Source: Pontibacter sp. G13
GTDB lineage: Bacteria; Bacteroidota; Bacteroidia; J057
Length of the DNA: 64,000 nt
Direction of reading: 5' to 3'
Assembly (NCBI RefSeq): GCF_031851795.1
Contig: NZ_CP134696.1
Location: forward strand, 4,236,501 to 4,300,500
Shown: piece after piece, positions 42,192 through 50,980 of the stretch
Position numbering within the stretch: position 1 is the stretch's first letter
Layout: every line of letters starts with the position of its first letter
Notes under the pieces: model-generated
What the model was told of the DNA's origin: nothing
Databases searched by the model: none
Seen by the model: only the letters and a program-made list of their open reading frames with translations
Translations under genes and position numbers: made by a program

Positions 42192-43856
42192 TTAGCCCGC
42201 TTCTTGGAGCTGCGGTTGCTTGGCCATCGCTGGTTTTTTGGGGCGCCATTTCTTGACGGGATTGGCTTGGAAGAAGGCTGAATCCGCTTCGAAGATCATC
42301 ATGGTCTTGCCTTCGAATGGGTCCTTGTGCGAAAATACGAGGTCCAAGTCTGGGTAGTATTTCAGGAGCGAATCGGTGAATCGCTTCTGTGTCACGAGGT
42401 AGCCATCGGGATATGCGTGAAAAAACTGCGGCACACAGGAAGTGGTATCCAACGGCTCGACCATCTCCTGTAGATGAAATGGCAGCGCTTGGTTCATGTT
42501 CTTGAGGTAACCATAGGTCTGATTGGGATACAGATATTCGGTGCCGATGGCCAAAGGCGTTTGGCTGTCGATGGAAGGCAAAATGTGATAATGAGCAGCC
42601 TGACCGACAATCATGAATCCAGCTGCAAGGGCACAAAGTCCTGCGGCCATTTTCTCCCTGGAAAGCCACCAAATCCCCAATCCCGCACAGATAGGCATCG
42701 CCAAGAACCATGCGGAAAGGCCATAGAATTGGGCGAGGTGCGGTGTCCCCTTGAGGCCGAAGTACGCCCCGACAGGGAGGATTACGCAAATTGCGAATAG
42801 CACCCACAGAGAGATCCGATCGCCCTTGGAGACGCCCTCCGTCCACAATTTGTCCAAATATGCGCCAATCAAGATGGCCAAGAAAGGGTAGCAGGGAACC
42901 GCGTAGTTGGGGAGCTTGGTGCCTGAGATCGAAAAGAATCCCACGATAATCGCCACCACGAGAAAGCTGAGCCAAAGGAGTGGCTGCTGGGTGCGAGATT
43001 TCCAGCCTAGGCGCATCGCCTGAATCGCAAATACCGAAGCTGGAAGCATACCTACCCAAACGATGAGCGGGACGATGAGGAAGATGCCGCCGTGCCCTTC
43101 CATCGGTCCAGAGAAGCGGTCCACATTGTGGTAGAAGAAAAACTCTTTGAGCCAAGTTCCCTTGGTTTCGATGCCGACGAGCACATACCACGGGAAGGCA
43201 ATCGCCGCATACAGCAAGGAGCCAGTGGGTATTCTCAATTTGCGAAGCGTGGTCAAATTGAGCTGTCCGGTCGTCAGGAGATACATCAGGAAGATCAGGC
43301 CAGGTATTGCCAAGGCGACTGGGCCTTTGGAGAGGGTTGCCAACCCGAGGAAGAGGTAGATCCCATAGATTGCCCAGATGCTATTTCGCTCCAATCCATA
43401 GATGAAGCACAGGATGCCGATCGTCATCATGGTGATCAGATACGGGTCTGGCACCGCCAAATGGTACTGCACGGAAAGGTGCAAAGAAGCCAGCAAGGTT
43501 CCTGCCGCCAGCAATGCTGAACGAAGTCCCAGCAGCTTTTCCGAAAACCAGAGGACACTCATCACGAGGATCACGCCCATGAGACTGGAGAAAAACCTCG
43601 CACCTAGCGGATTGACGCCGAAGATGCTGTACCCCGCCATCATAAAATAGTAATGGAGCGGTGGCTTGTCGTAACGGGTGTGATAGTTGTAGGAAGGAAC
43701 AATCCACTCTCCTTCCTCGAGCATTTCCCGAGCGCATTCGGCATTGCGGGACTCGTCGATGATGTAGATCGAGTATCCCCAGTCGTTGGCGAAGAATACC
43801 CAGATGGAGAGGAGCAGAATGCCGCCGTAGAGGAGGTTTCGGTTTTGGAATCCCAT
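42192..43856 (-). CDS. ArnT-like glycosyltransferase (PMT/GT83 type)
   Basis: 554 residues, about 12 membrane segments. The first periplasmic loop has the expected acidic motif YIIDESRNAECAREMLEEGE, followed by YDKPPLHYYFMM. TLSKGPVALAIPGLIF and GTKLPNYAVPCYPFLA are also typical. These enzymes take a sugar from a polyprenyl-phosphate donor and add it to lipid A or other envelope molecules. The nearby GT2 and flippase-like pair could supply such a donor (an inference). It is flanked by the R4 repeats downstream. Confidence 0.9.
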   Translation of the reverse strand: MGFQNRNLLYGGILLLSIWVFFANDWGYSIYIIDESRNAECAREMLEEGEWIVPSYNYHTRYDKPPLHYYFMMAGYSIFGVNPLGARFFSSLMGVILVMSVLWFSEKLLGLRSALLAAGTLLASLHLSVQYHLAVPDPYLITMMTIGILCFIYGLERNSIWAIYGIYLFLGLATLSKGPVALAIPGLIFLMYLLTTGQLNLTTLRKLRIPTGSLLYAAIAFPWYVLVGIETKGTWLKEFFFYHNVDRFSGPMEGHGGIFLIVPLIVWVGMLPASVFAIQAMRLGWKSRTQQPLLWLSFLVVAIIVGFFSISGTKLPNYAVPCYPFLAILIGAYLDKLWTEGVSKGDRISLWVLFAICVILPVGAYFGLKGTPHLAQFYGLSAWFLAMPICAGLGIWWLSREKMAAGLCALAAGFMIVGQAAHYHILPSIDSQTPLAIGTEYLYPNQTYGYLKNMNQALPFHLQEMVEPLDTTSCVPQFFHAYPDGYLVTQKRFTDSLLKYYPDLDLVFSHKDPFEGKTMMIFEADSAFFQANPVKKWRPKKPAMAKQPQLQEAG

Positions 43857-43971
43857 GGTGATATCGGGCTTGAGAGGGCGAATTTAGCAGATTCTATGAC
43901 CCGATCACAAGCAAAATCCTTGGGACTATCGACTCGGCAGACAAAATCTTCCACCTGCTTGCAATCCTCTA

Positions 43972-45498
43972 TCAATGGAACATCTGGCCCCACGGTAGTA
44001 CATCCGCCCAAAACAATCGATGAGACCTAGCGGGGTCATCCACCACATGTGGTTTGAGGTCCAGAATCTGAGTAGCTCGCTTGCGGAGGTGGTAGGTAGG
44101 CCAGTCGGGGAGTCCCTCGTGATTCGGATTTCCCGAACGGACAAATTGCGCCCAGGCACGAGACATCATATCGGCCATTTGCTGAGGAGGATTGTCTCCG
44201 AGGAGATAGGGCGTGGAGGGCGAGTGTAGATTGCCGAAGGAAAACGGCAGATCTACAAAATGTCCGGCGCCCATTTCCAGATCCTTCACGGGCGACACCC
44301 AATCGAAGCGGTACATGTACACAGGCTGATGACGACTCAATGCGCCTGCCAATTCGTGAGCAGGTACTTCGAATCTCAGATCTTGTAGGACCTTGCCGTA
44401 TATCTCTGGGCAACTTCCCTTGCGGTATTGATAGAAAATCTCTTCTCCTGCACCCGGGGCGATTCGCTGGTCGAGCAACTCTCTAAGTGCAACGGACGAA
44501 TGCGGCAATTTGGCCGGGTCGATGGTGTGGAGGAAGGGGCGATAGTCATGATGATTACACCCAATGAGAATAGGGACTTTGGCCAGTTTTCCGCCACGGG
44601 CTGCGTCCCAAAGATTGATCGGGAGGTGAACTCCATCCCCCGTGGGCTGGAAGGGTTCGTCAAAATCATCGCATTGGGCAAGTAATTCGGATTGGGCGTG
44701 AAGCAGATGGCAGATGTCTTTTTTGTTCAATTCCTCCAGCGATTGGGCCTTTGCCAATTCCATGAACCGATTGGAGATGGATTCGGCATACTTGACTCCC
44801 TTCAAATGATAGAATGATCCGCTCTGCAAAATGGCTTTGGAGAAAAGTCCTTCAGCGGAAGGGTAGGCCATAAGCGAAACTGCTGCAATCGCTCCAGCTC
44901 CTTGTCCTGCGATACAAACATCCTCCGCGTTGCCGCCAAATTGCTCGATATTGGCACGAATCCACCTCAATGCTTGCACGAGGTCATTCAATCCATTTCG
45001 CTCCGTGGAGGCATGACCATCTAGTCGAAGCGAGCCCCGAACCCCCAACCGATAGTTGAGCGTGACTACCACCATGTCCCCAACTTCCGCCAAATGCTGT
45101 CCATCGAACAAATGAAAAGATCCCGATCCACTCGCAAATCTCCCCCCGTGAATCCATACCATCACAGGTCGCTTGGCATGGTCGGGTTGTGGGGTGAAAA
45201 TGTTGAGAAATAGTGAGTCCTCGGATTGTCGCTGCCGATCCAGTCCCAAAAACCCCGAGAACCTACTCGGCATTTGTGGCTGTATGGGGCCGAATTGTGT
45301 GGCATCTCTCACCCCCTTCCAAGGTTTGGGAGATTGCGGGGGCGCAAATCTCAATGGTCCCACAGGTGCTTCGGCATAGGGAATAGCTGCGAATCTGACG
45401 CCTGCTCCCCAATCGTATCCTTGCAGGACTCCGCTGGGGACTTGGACTTTGGTTTTGCGGACAGGTGATTTGCCTCCGGCTCGGCTGGAACGGATCAT
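43972..45498 (-). CDS. Carboxylesterase-fold protein without catalytic serine
   Basis: 508 residues from ATG 45498. Type-B carboxylesterase fold is clear: GVRFAAIPYAEAPVGPLRF, SEDSLFLNIFTP, PVMVWIHGGRFASGSG, VTLNYRLGVRGSL and GLNDLVQALRWIRANIEQFG. At the nucleophile elbow, where the family has GESAG, this protein reads GQGAG (codon GGA at 44899-44901). The acid position has D (NHHDYRPF) and the histidine is kept (GAGHFVDLPFSFG). It should not hydrolyse esters by the usual route; cholinesterase-like adhesion proteins of animals show the same loss. No signal peptide is obvious. It is divergent from rlmN. Confidence 0.88.
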   Translation of the reverse strand: MIRSSRAGGKSPVRKTKVQVPSGVLQGYDWGAGVRFAAIPYAEAPVGPLRFAPPQSPKPWKGVRDATQFGPIQPQMPSRFSGFLGLDRQRQSEDSLFLNIFTPQPDHAKRPVMVWIHGGRFASGSGSFHLFDGQHLAEVGDMVVVTLNYRLGVRGSLRLDGHASTERNGLNDLVQALRWIRANIEQFGGNAEDVCIAGQGAGAIAAVSLMAYPSAEGLFSKAILQSGSFYHLKGVKYAESISNRFMELAKAQSLEELNKKDICHLLHAQSELLAQCDDFDEPFQPTGDGVHLPINLWDAARGGKLAKVPILIGCNHHDYRPFLHTIDPAKLPHSSVALRELLDQRIAPGAGEEIFYQYRKGSCPEIYGKVLQDLRFEVPAHELAGALSRHQPVYMYRFDWVSPVKDLEMGAGHFVDLPFSFGNLHSPSTPYLLGDNPPQQMADMMSRAWAQFVRSGNPNHEGLPDWPTYHLRKRATQILDLKPHVVDDPARSHRLFWADVLPWGQMFH

Positions 45499-45652
45499 GA
45501 TGATGGACTTGAAAACGGATGGATAAATTGTATAACTGACTGGCGTTTGGATGGTTTTAGTATGGGGGTAACCCAACATCTAGATCTTGCCGTACGGACA
45601 AACTTCACTGGAAAGCGCGTATTCTTTCATCGCGATTTCGGACACAAATGCC

Positions 45653-45660
45653 TAGTTTTG
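45653..45660 (+). promoter_or_regulatory. Putative -7 element (TAGTTTTG) for rlmN
   Basis: Full TAnnTTTG match. The leader to ATG 45733 would be about 70 nt; a start at 45685 would shorten it to about 20 nt. Confidence 0.4.
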
Positions 45661-45732
45661 TAAAGAAGTTGATCCTGACTGTTTTTGAAGCAAATTCAGA
45701 TGAATGGCCAGACGGCTTCGTTTTCTATCATT

Positions 45733-46806
45733 ATGAAGCAAAGAATTCCCAACATACGGTCCTTCACTTTGGAGGAATTGCAGGTGAAACTCGCGGAGTT
45801 TGGCGAACCCAAGTTCCGGGCCAAACAGATCTATGAATGGCTCTGGAAGAGGGGGGCGGGCTCTTTTGACGAAATGACCAATGTCGGCAAAGGGCTCCGA
45901 GAAAAACTCGCCGAGCACTTCACCATCGGCAAGGCAGAGATTGAGGCTGGACAGCGAAGCGGAGATGGGACGATCAAGTATATGTTCCGATTGGCGGGAG
46001 GTCAGTTGGTCGAGGGGGTGTTGATTCCTACGCCCAAGCGGATGACAGCCTGTGTATCCTCTCAAGCTGGATGCTCTCTCTCCTGCAAATTTTGCGCTAC
46101 GGGGTTCTTGGATCTCAAGCACAATCTCCACCATTACGAGATATATGATCAGGTCTACATGCTCAATCAGCGTGCGATGGAGGAATTTGGCAAGCCGCTT
46201 TCCAATATTGTCTACATGGGCATGGGCGAACCGCTCCTGAACTACCGGAATGTGATGGGATCGATCGATATGGTGACCTCCGAAGCGGGAATGGGAATGT
46301 CTCCCAAGCGAATCACGGTTTCTACTGCGGGCGTGGCCAAAATGATCAAGAAGTTGGCCGATGATGGCGCGCGCTTCGAATTTGCCCTTTCGCTTCATGC
46401 GGGCAATGACGACAAGCGTAGCCAAGTCATGCCGATCAATGACAGCAATTCACTCGAAGCCTTGAAGGATGCGTTGATCTATTTCTACGAAAAGACACAT
46501 ACCCGCATTACGCTGGAGTACTGTATTTTCAAGGATGTCAATGACTCCATCGAAGATGCCAAGGAGTTGGTAGCCTTTTCGCGGATTGTGCCCTCCAAGA
46601 TCAATGTTATTGAATACAATCCCGTTCCTGAGTCTGGATTCCAGAACACCACCAATCGCAGGATGGATGCGTTTATCCAATACCTCGAACAGGCGGGCGT
46701 CATCGTGAACGTGCGTCGGAGCCGAGGCAAGGACGTGGATGGTGGCTGTGGCCAATTGGCGTTGAAGAACTGGGATGAGACGCCTTCCTCCATTGGCACG
46801 TCCTAA
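45733..46806 (+). CDS. rlmN: Dual-specificity 23S rRNA/tRNA adenine-C2 methyltransferase
   Basis: 357 residues from ATG 45733 (MKQRIPNIRSFTLEELQVKL). Radical-SAM enzyme that methylates A2503 of 23S rRNA and A37 of some tRNAs. The cluster motif CSLSCKFC places cysteines at 114, 118 and 121. NIVYMGMGEPLLNY and VSTAGVAKMI follow, and the second catalytic cysteine is C339 in DGGCGQL. An ATG 48 bp upstream is also in frame but its added residues are not conserved-looking. The NUDIX pair follows. Confidence 0.95.
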   Translation: MKQRIPNIRSFTLEELQVKLAEFGEPKFRAKQIYEWLWKRGAGSFDEMTNVGKGLREKLAEHFTIGKAEIEAGQRSGDGTIKYMFRLAGGQLVEGVLIPTPKRMTACVSSQAGCSLSCKFCATGFLDLKHNLHHYEIYDQVYMLNQRAMEEFGKPLSNIVYMGMGEPLLNYRNVMGSIDMVTSEAGMGMSPKRITVSTAGVAKMIKKLADDGARFEFALSLHAGNDDKRSQVMPINDSNSLEALKDALIYFYEKTHTRITLEYCIFKDVNDSIEDAKELVAFSRIVPSKINVIEYNPVPESGFQNTTNRRMDAFIQYLEQAGVIVNVRRSRGKDVDGGCGQLALKNWDETPSSIGTS

Positions 46807-46924
46807 ATCTTGAAGGAACTTTTTCCGTACAAGGAGCCATTTTATCAGGAAGCTATTTTTGGTTTTCCCCTCAAGGTGTAGTCTTAAGCAACTTCAATTT
46901 GAACGATCGCAAAGGGGTATTTTG

Positions 46925-47566
46925 ATGATAGAATTTTCACAACTGGTTCTAGACTTAAAGCACCGTCTCACCTCTCCTTTGCCCGGTCTGGATGCCCAAA
47001 TGATCATGGCACCCGAGATTCGCGGCAGAGACGTGGAGGTTCCAGCTGATGCGCGCTTGTGTTCGGTGATGGTACTCCTCTATCCACATGAGGATGCTGT
47101 CAAGGTGGCTTTCATGAAGCGTTCCGAAGACGGGCGGGTTCACAGCGGACAAGTCTGTTTTCCCGGCGGGCGTAGAGATCCCGTCGATACTGACCAGATT
47201 GCGACCGCACTTCGGGAAGCCGACGAAGAATTGGGGATCAAGCCCGATGAAATCGAGGTGTTGGGAGAGATGACTGAGCTGTACATCCCCCCGAGCAATT
47301 CGCTGGTTTATCCTGTTTTGTCTGTTTCGGATACCCGTCCAGCATTTGCGATTGATCCCATAGAAGTCGCTCAGGTTATCGAGGTGGATCTTGAAGAGTT
47401 GCTGGATGATTCCATCAAGGGTATGCACACGGTCGATGTGTTTGGCGGGAATTTCATCGAAGCTCCGGGCTACACGGTACAATCTCAGCATTTGATTTGG
47501 GGAGGTACTTCCATGATGATTGCCGAATTGGTGGAAATCATTCGCCAGATCCGCGTATTGGGCTAA
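46925..47566 (+). CDS. CoA-pyrophosphatase-like NUDIX hydrolase (copy 1)
   Basis: 213 residues from ATG 46925. The NUDIX box is in FPGGRRDPVDTDQIATALRE, then ADEELGI. The preceding VHSGQVCFPGG matches the CoA-pyrophosphatase (NudL/PCD1) signature, and the C-terminal LIWGGTSMM is also typical. It would cleave CoA or acyl-CoA into phosphopantetheine and ADP; the exact substrate is inferred. It is paralogous to the next gene, which starts 50 bp after its stop. Confidence 0.9.
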   Translation: MIEFSQLVLDLKHRLTSPLPGLDAQMIMAPEIRGRDVEVPADARLCSVMVLLYPHEDAVKVAFMKRSEDGRVHSGQVCFPGGRRDPVDTDQIATALREADEELGIKPDEIEVLGEMTELYIPPSNSLVYPVLSVSDTRPAFAIDPIEVAQVIEVDLEELLDDSIKGMHTVDVFGGNFIEAPGYTVQSQHLIWGGTSMMIAELVEIIRQIRVLG

Positions 47567-47616
47567 TGTCCCCCTGAATCTCAGATCGCTTCATTTCTAA
47601 TAGGTAGATTCCTCCC

Positions 47617-48246
47617 ATGACGATTCCAGCATTTATCAATTCCTTGGCGACTCAACTCAGCCAGCCCTTGCCGGGCCTTTCAGCGCAAGTGGAAATGGCA
47701 TCTATGCGTAGAGGTGGATCTTGGGATGTGCGTGATGATCATCGCAAAAGCGGTGTGTTGGCGTTGTTGTATCCGCACTTGGAGGAACTACAGATGGTAT
47801 TCATGAAGCGGACCGAGGATGGCCGAGTCCACAGTGGACAGGTCAGTTTTCCGGGAGGGAAAATGGAGCCTAGCGATTCAGATTCCACTTTCACGGCCTT
47901 ACGCGAAGCGCATGAGGAATTGGGTATTTTGCCGGATTCGGTCAAGGTGTTGGGCCAATTGACCGAATTGTACATTCCCCCTTCGAATTTCATGGTGTAC
48001 CCCACGGTGGGATTTTCTGCCCAAAGGCCGGATTTTCTGCCTGAACCCGGGGAGGTCGCGGAGATCATCGAGGTTCCCGTTCGCCATTTGCTGAATCCCG
48101 ACACCCGTCAGGAAGTCAAGGTCAAGGTGGCTCAGGGGATGAAGGTGCAGGCGCCAGCTTTTGTGGTCAATGACCATATCATCTGGGGAGCTACCTCCAT
48201 GATGTTGAACGAGCTCCTGACCATTATTCGCAGACTCGATCAATAG
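47617..48246 (+). CDS. CoA-pyrophosphatase-like NUDIX hydrolase (copy 2)
   Basis: 209 residues. Same architecture as the preceding gene: VHSGQVSFPGGKMEPSDSD, TALREAHEELGI, LTELYIPPSNFMVYPTVGFS and HIIWGATSMM. The two differ at many positions, so the duplication is old or they differ in substrate. Its last 7 bp overlap the end of the convergent polysaccharide deacetylase gene. Confidence 0.9.
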   Translation: MTIPAFINSLATQLSQPLPGLSAQVEMASMRRGGSWDVRDDHRKSGVLALLYPHLEELQMVFMKRTEDGRVHSGQVSFPGGKMEPSDSDSTFTALREAHEELGILPDSVKVLGQLTELYIPPSNFMVYPTVGFSAQRPDFLPEPGEVAEIIEVPVRHLLNPDTRQEVKVKVAQGMKVQAPAFVVNDHIIWGATSMMLNELLTIIRRLDQ

Positions 48247-48887
48247 TAAAATTCCGGTTCGGGCAGTTTCCTGAACTTGTAGCCTTTTTCTGAAAAATGC
48301 TTCAGGACGATGGGGAGTGCGACTTTCAACCGATCCCACGCTTTGACGGAGTCGTGAAAGACGACAATAGACCCCGGCTTGGCATGCTTGATGACTTGCT
48401 CTGCACAGTATGCTCCCTCAAGCGTAGTATCAAAATCGCCCGCCACGATATCCATCATCACGATTTCATGGGACTTCAGGATTTGCCGAGCTTGGGATTT
48501 GCGGACCTTGGCATAGGGAGGGCGGAATAATTTGGTCTGAAAACCCGTGTACTCCGCGATGGTCTGTTGCCCTTGGAGAAAATCCTTCAGATAGGTTTTG
48601 GTCTCGGTTTTCCAGCCGTTTTTGTGGGTTTCGGTATGATTGCCCACCAGATGCCCTTCATCCAAAATCTGATGTGCGAGTTTGGCGTGCTTCCGGACAT
48701 TTTCACCAATCCAAAAGAATGTCCCCTTGGCATTGAACAGTGCGAGTTGCTCTGTCACCCAATCTGAAATGTCGGGTATGGGTCCATCATCAAAGGTCAG
48801 ATACAGCACAAGCTCGTCTGTATGATGCCTCCAAGTGTAATCTTGGTACACTTGACTAAACAAGGGGGGTAATTTGTGCAAATACAT
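48240..48887 (-). CDS. Polysaccharide deacetylase (NodB fold)
   Basis: 215 residues, no clear signal peptide. NodB motifs in order: LTFDDGP (D33, D34), NHTETHKN (H84, H88), LFRPPYAKVRKSQ, DIVAGDFD and IVVFHDS. The metal triad D-H-H is complete. Likely action is removal of acetyl groups from peptidoglycan or another polysaccharide. It lies 22 bp downstream of the HMG-CoA-lyase-like gene in the same direction, which seems a chance pairing. Confidence 0.9.
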   Translation of the reverse strand: MYLHKLPPLFSQVYQDYTWRHHTDELVLYLTFDDGPIPDISDWVTEQLALFNAKGTFFWIGENVRKHAKLAHQILDEGHLVGNHTETHKNGWKTETKTYLKDFLQGQQTIAEYTGFQTKLFRPPYAKVRKSQARQILKSHEIVMMDIVAGDFDTTLEGAYCAEQVIKHAKPGSIVVFHDSVKAWDRLKVALPIVLKHFSEKGYKFRKLPEPEFYY

Positions 48888-48909
48888 GCCGATCGTTCCC
48901 AGCTATCTG

Positions 48910-49770
48910 TCAGGCAAACACTTGTTGAGACAACTCCATTGCTGCCTGTAGGGCAGAATTGTTTAACCTTGGGTCCAAGGTATGATGAGCGCAAAACTCC
49001 AGCAAGCTTTCGGTGGAAATATTACCCACAAGTTCGTCCTCTGCGAACGGGCAGCCACCAAATCCCTTCATCGCCACATCAAATCTTCTACAGCCAGCTT
49101 CCCACGCTGCCTCCAGTTTTTCCTGACGGGTATCTGGATGACTGTGGAAATGAGCGCCAATCTCAGCATTCGGAAATCGTGGAATGAGCGTCTCGAACAG
49201 CGGAGAGATCACGGAAGGATCAGCCACGCCAATCGTATCGGCCATTGCGATGGTCTGGACGCCAATCTTCACCATTTCATCTACCCATCGTTCGGCAATC
49301 TCGGGACTCCAAGGGTCTCCATAGGGATTGCCAAAAGCCATAGAAATGTACACCACCAGCTCTTTGCCATTGGCCAGACAAAGCGCTTGCATCGCCTTCA
49401 CAAGATCCAATGACTCGGCAATGGACTTCTTGGTATTGCGTTGCTGGAAGGTTTCGGAGATTGAAAATGGGTATCCCAAATATTTGATTTGGGGGTATTG
49501 GACGGCTGTTTCAGCACCTCGTTTGTTGGCGACAATAGCCAATAACTGGGTGTCGGAAGCATCAGTGTCCAGCAGGTCAAGGACTTCGGCCGTATCAGCC
49601 AGTTGAGGAATTGCCTTGGGGGACACAAAGGAACCGAAGTCCAAGGTATGGAATCCTACTTTCAGGAGCTGATTGAGGTACTGAGCCTTGAGTTGGGTCG
49701 GAATGAATGGCGTAATGCCTTGCATGGCATCTCGCGGACATTCAACGATTTGAATGTGAGAAGGTCGCAT
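48910..49770 (-). CDS. Hydroxymethylglutaryl-CoA lyase-like enzyme
   Basis: 286 residues, TIM-barrel HMGL family. The signature with the catalytic cysteine is AMKGFGGCPFAEDELVGN; the metal-binding AHFHSHPD and the N-terminal VECPRDAMQGI (usual form EVGPRDGLQ) are visible. It would split HMG-CoA into acetoacetate and acetyl-CoA at the end of leucine breakdown. No other leucine-pathway gene is here, so a related lyase reaction is possible. It is divergent from proB across 94 bp. Confidence 0.9.
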   Translation of the reverse strand: MRPSHIQIVECPRDAMQGITPFIPTQLKAQYLNQLLKVGFHTLDFGSFVSPKAIPQLADTAEVLDLLDTDASDTQLLAIVANKRGAETAVQYPQIKYLGYPFSISETFQQRNTKKSIAESLDLVKAMQALCLANGKELVVYISMAFGNPYGDPWSPEIAERWVDEMVKIGVQTIAMADTIGVADPSVISPLFETLIPRFPNAEIGAHFHSHPDTRQEKLEAAWEAGCRRFDVAMKGFGGCPFAEDELVGNISTESLLEFCAHHTLDPRLNNSALQAAMELSQQVFA

Positions 49771-49864
49771 GAAATGGTCTCGGGGGGTAAACCAATACGG
49801 GGTGCCAGAATTTTTTGAGGACTAAATAGCCCTCAATCGTTATCTTGGGCACAGCGAAATTACA

Positions 49865-50902
49865 ATGAAAAAACCGATTCTCATACTCAAAATCGGGACT
49901 GCATCGATCACCAAATCCGATGGAAGTCTCGATGAGCCAGCCATGGTGGAAATCGCCCGGCAAGTGGCTCTCCTTCACCGCCAATATCGGTTAGTGCTGG
50001 TTTCCTCTGGAGCAGTAGGCACAGGGAAAAAATACCTGAACTCGTTCCAAGGAAGCATCACAGACCGGAAAGCAGCGGCTGCCATCGGCAATCCGATCCT
50101 CATGGGCAAATACAGCCAGTTCTTTAGTCCGTATGGAATAGCGGTTGCCCAAAGTCTCTGCGAGCGTCAGCACTTTTCCAGTAGACGTCAATTCCTCCAG
50201 CTTCGAGAGACCTTCCATACCTTGTGGGATCATGGGATTATCCCCATTGCCAATGAAAACGATGTCGTGAGCAATCTGGAACTCAAATTCTCAGACAACG
50301 ACGAATTGGCCACCTTGATCGCTGTGGGATTTGGGGCCGATCAATTGCTGTTGGGGACTTCAGTTCCCGGAGTGTATGATCAAGCTGGGCAATTGGTGGA
50401 TCGCATTCCCCGATTCAATAGCGAGGTCATGGGCTGGGCACGTAAGGAGACTTCTTCTGGAGGTTTGGGGGGAATGATCTCCAAGCTCACGTTTGCGAAA
50501 TTGGCCACGAAAATGGGAACTGAAGTGGTCATCTTCGGGGCCAAATCCCCCAATGGAATCATCGATGCAGCAGCTGGACGTACAGGCACGATTTGCGAAC
50601 CTCAGCCAGCAGAACTATCTGCGAGAAAAAAATGGTTGGCGAGTGGCTGTCTGGTAGCTGGCCAATTGATCCTAGATGAAGGAGCCAAAAAAGCGATGGA
50701 AGCTCGGAAAAGCCTGCTCGCTGTAGGCGTGAAAACCGTACAAGGAGAGTTCTCTGCGGGAGAGGTGGTAGAGCTTCTTTGTGAAGATGGAAGGTCCTTT
50801 GCACTTGCACGCGTGAAAATCAATGCCCGCAACATGCAAACTGCCTTGGGAACCCAAGACGTGGAAGTGGCCCACGCCGATGAAATCGTCCTGCTGGATT
50901 GA
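49865..50902 (+). CDS. proB: Glutamate 5-kinase
   Basis: 345 residues. First step of proline synthesis. Amino-acid-kinase domain (KIGTASITKSDGSLDEP, LVSSGAVGTGKKYL, PIANENDVVSNLELKFSDND, ETSSGGLGGMISKL) followed by a C-terminal PUA domain (about 265-345). proA follows after 78 bp. TATCTTGG, one mismatch from the -7 consensus, lies about 20 bp before the ATG. Confidence 0.96.
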   Translation: MKKPILILKIGTASITKSDGSLDEPAMVEIARQVALLHRQYRLVLVSSGAVGTGKKYLNSFQGSITDRKAAAAIGNPILMGKYSQFFSPYGIAVAQSLCERQHFSSRRQFLQLRETFHTLWDHGIIPIANENDVVSNLELKFSDNDELATLIAVGFGADQLLLGTSVPGVYDQAGQLVDRIPRFNSEVMGWARKETSSGGLGGMISKLTFAKLATKMGTEVVIFGAKSPNGIIDAAAGRTGTICEPQPAELSARKKWLASGCLVAGQLILDEGAKKAMEARKSLLAVGVKTVQGEFSAGEVVELLCEDGRSFALARVKINARNMQTALGTQDVEVAHADEIVLLD

Positions 50903-50980
50903 TCGAGATTGTCGGAAAAGCCCTATCTTTAGCCCTCCCCCCTCGAGGATCATTTTTCTGTGTGATCCAACATTCCTTTC

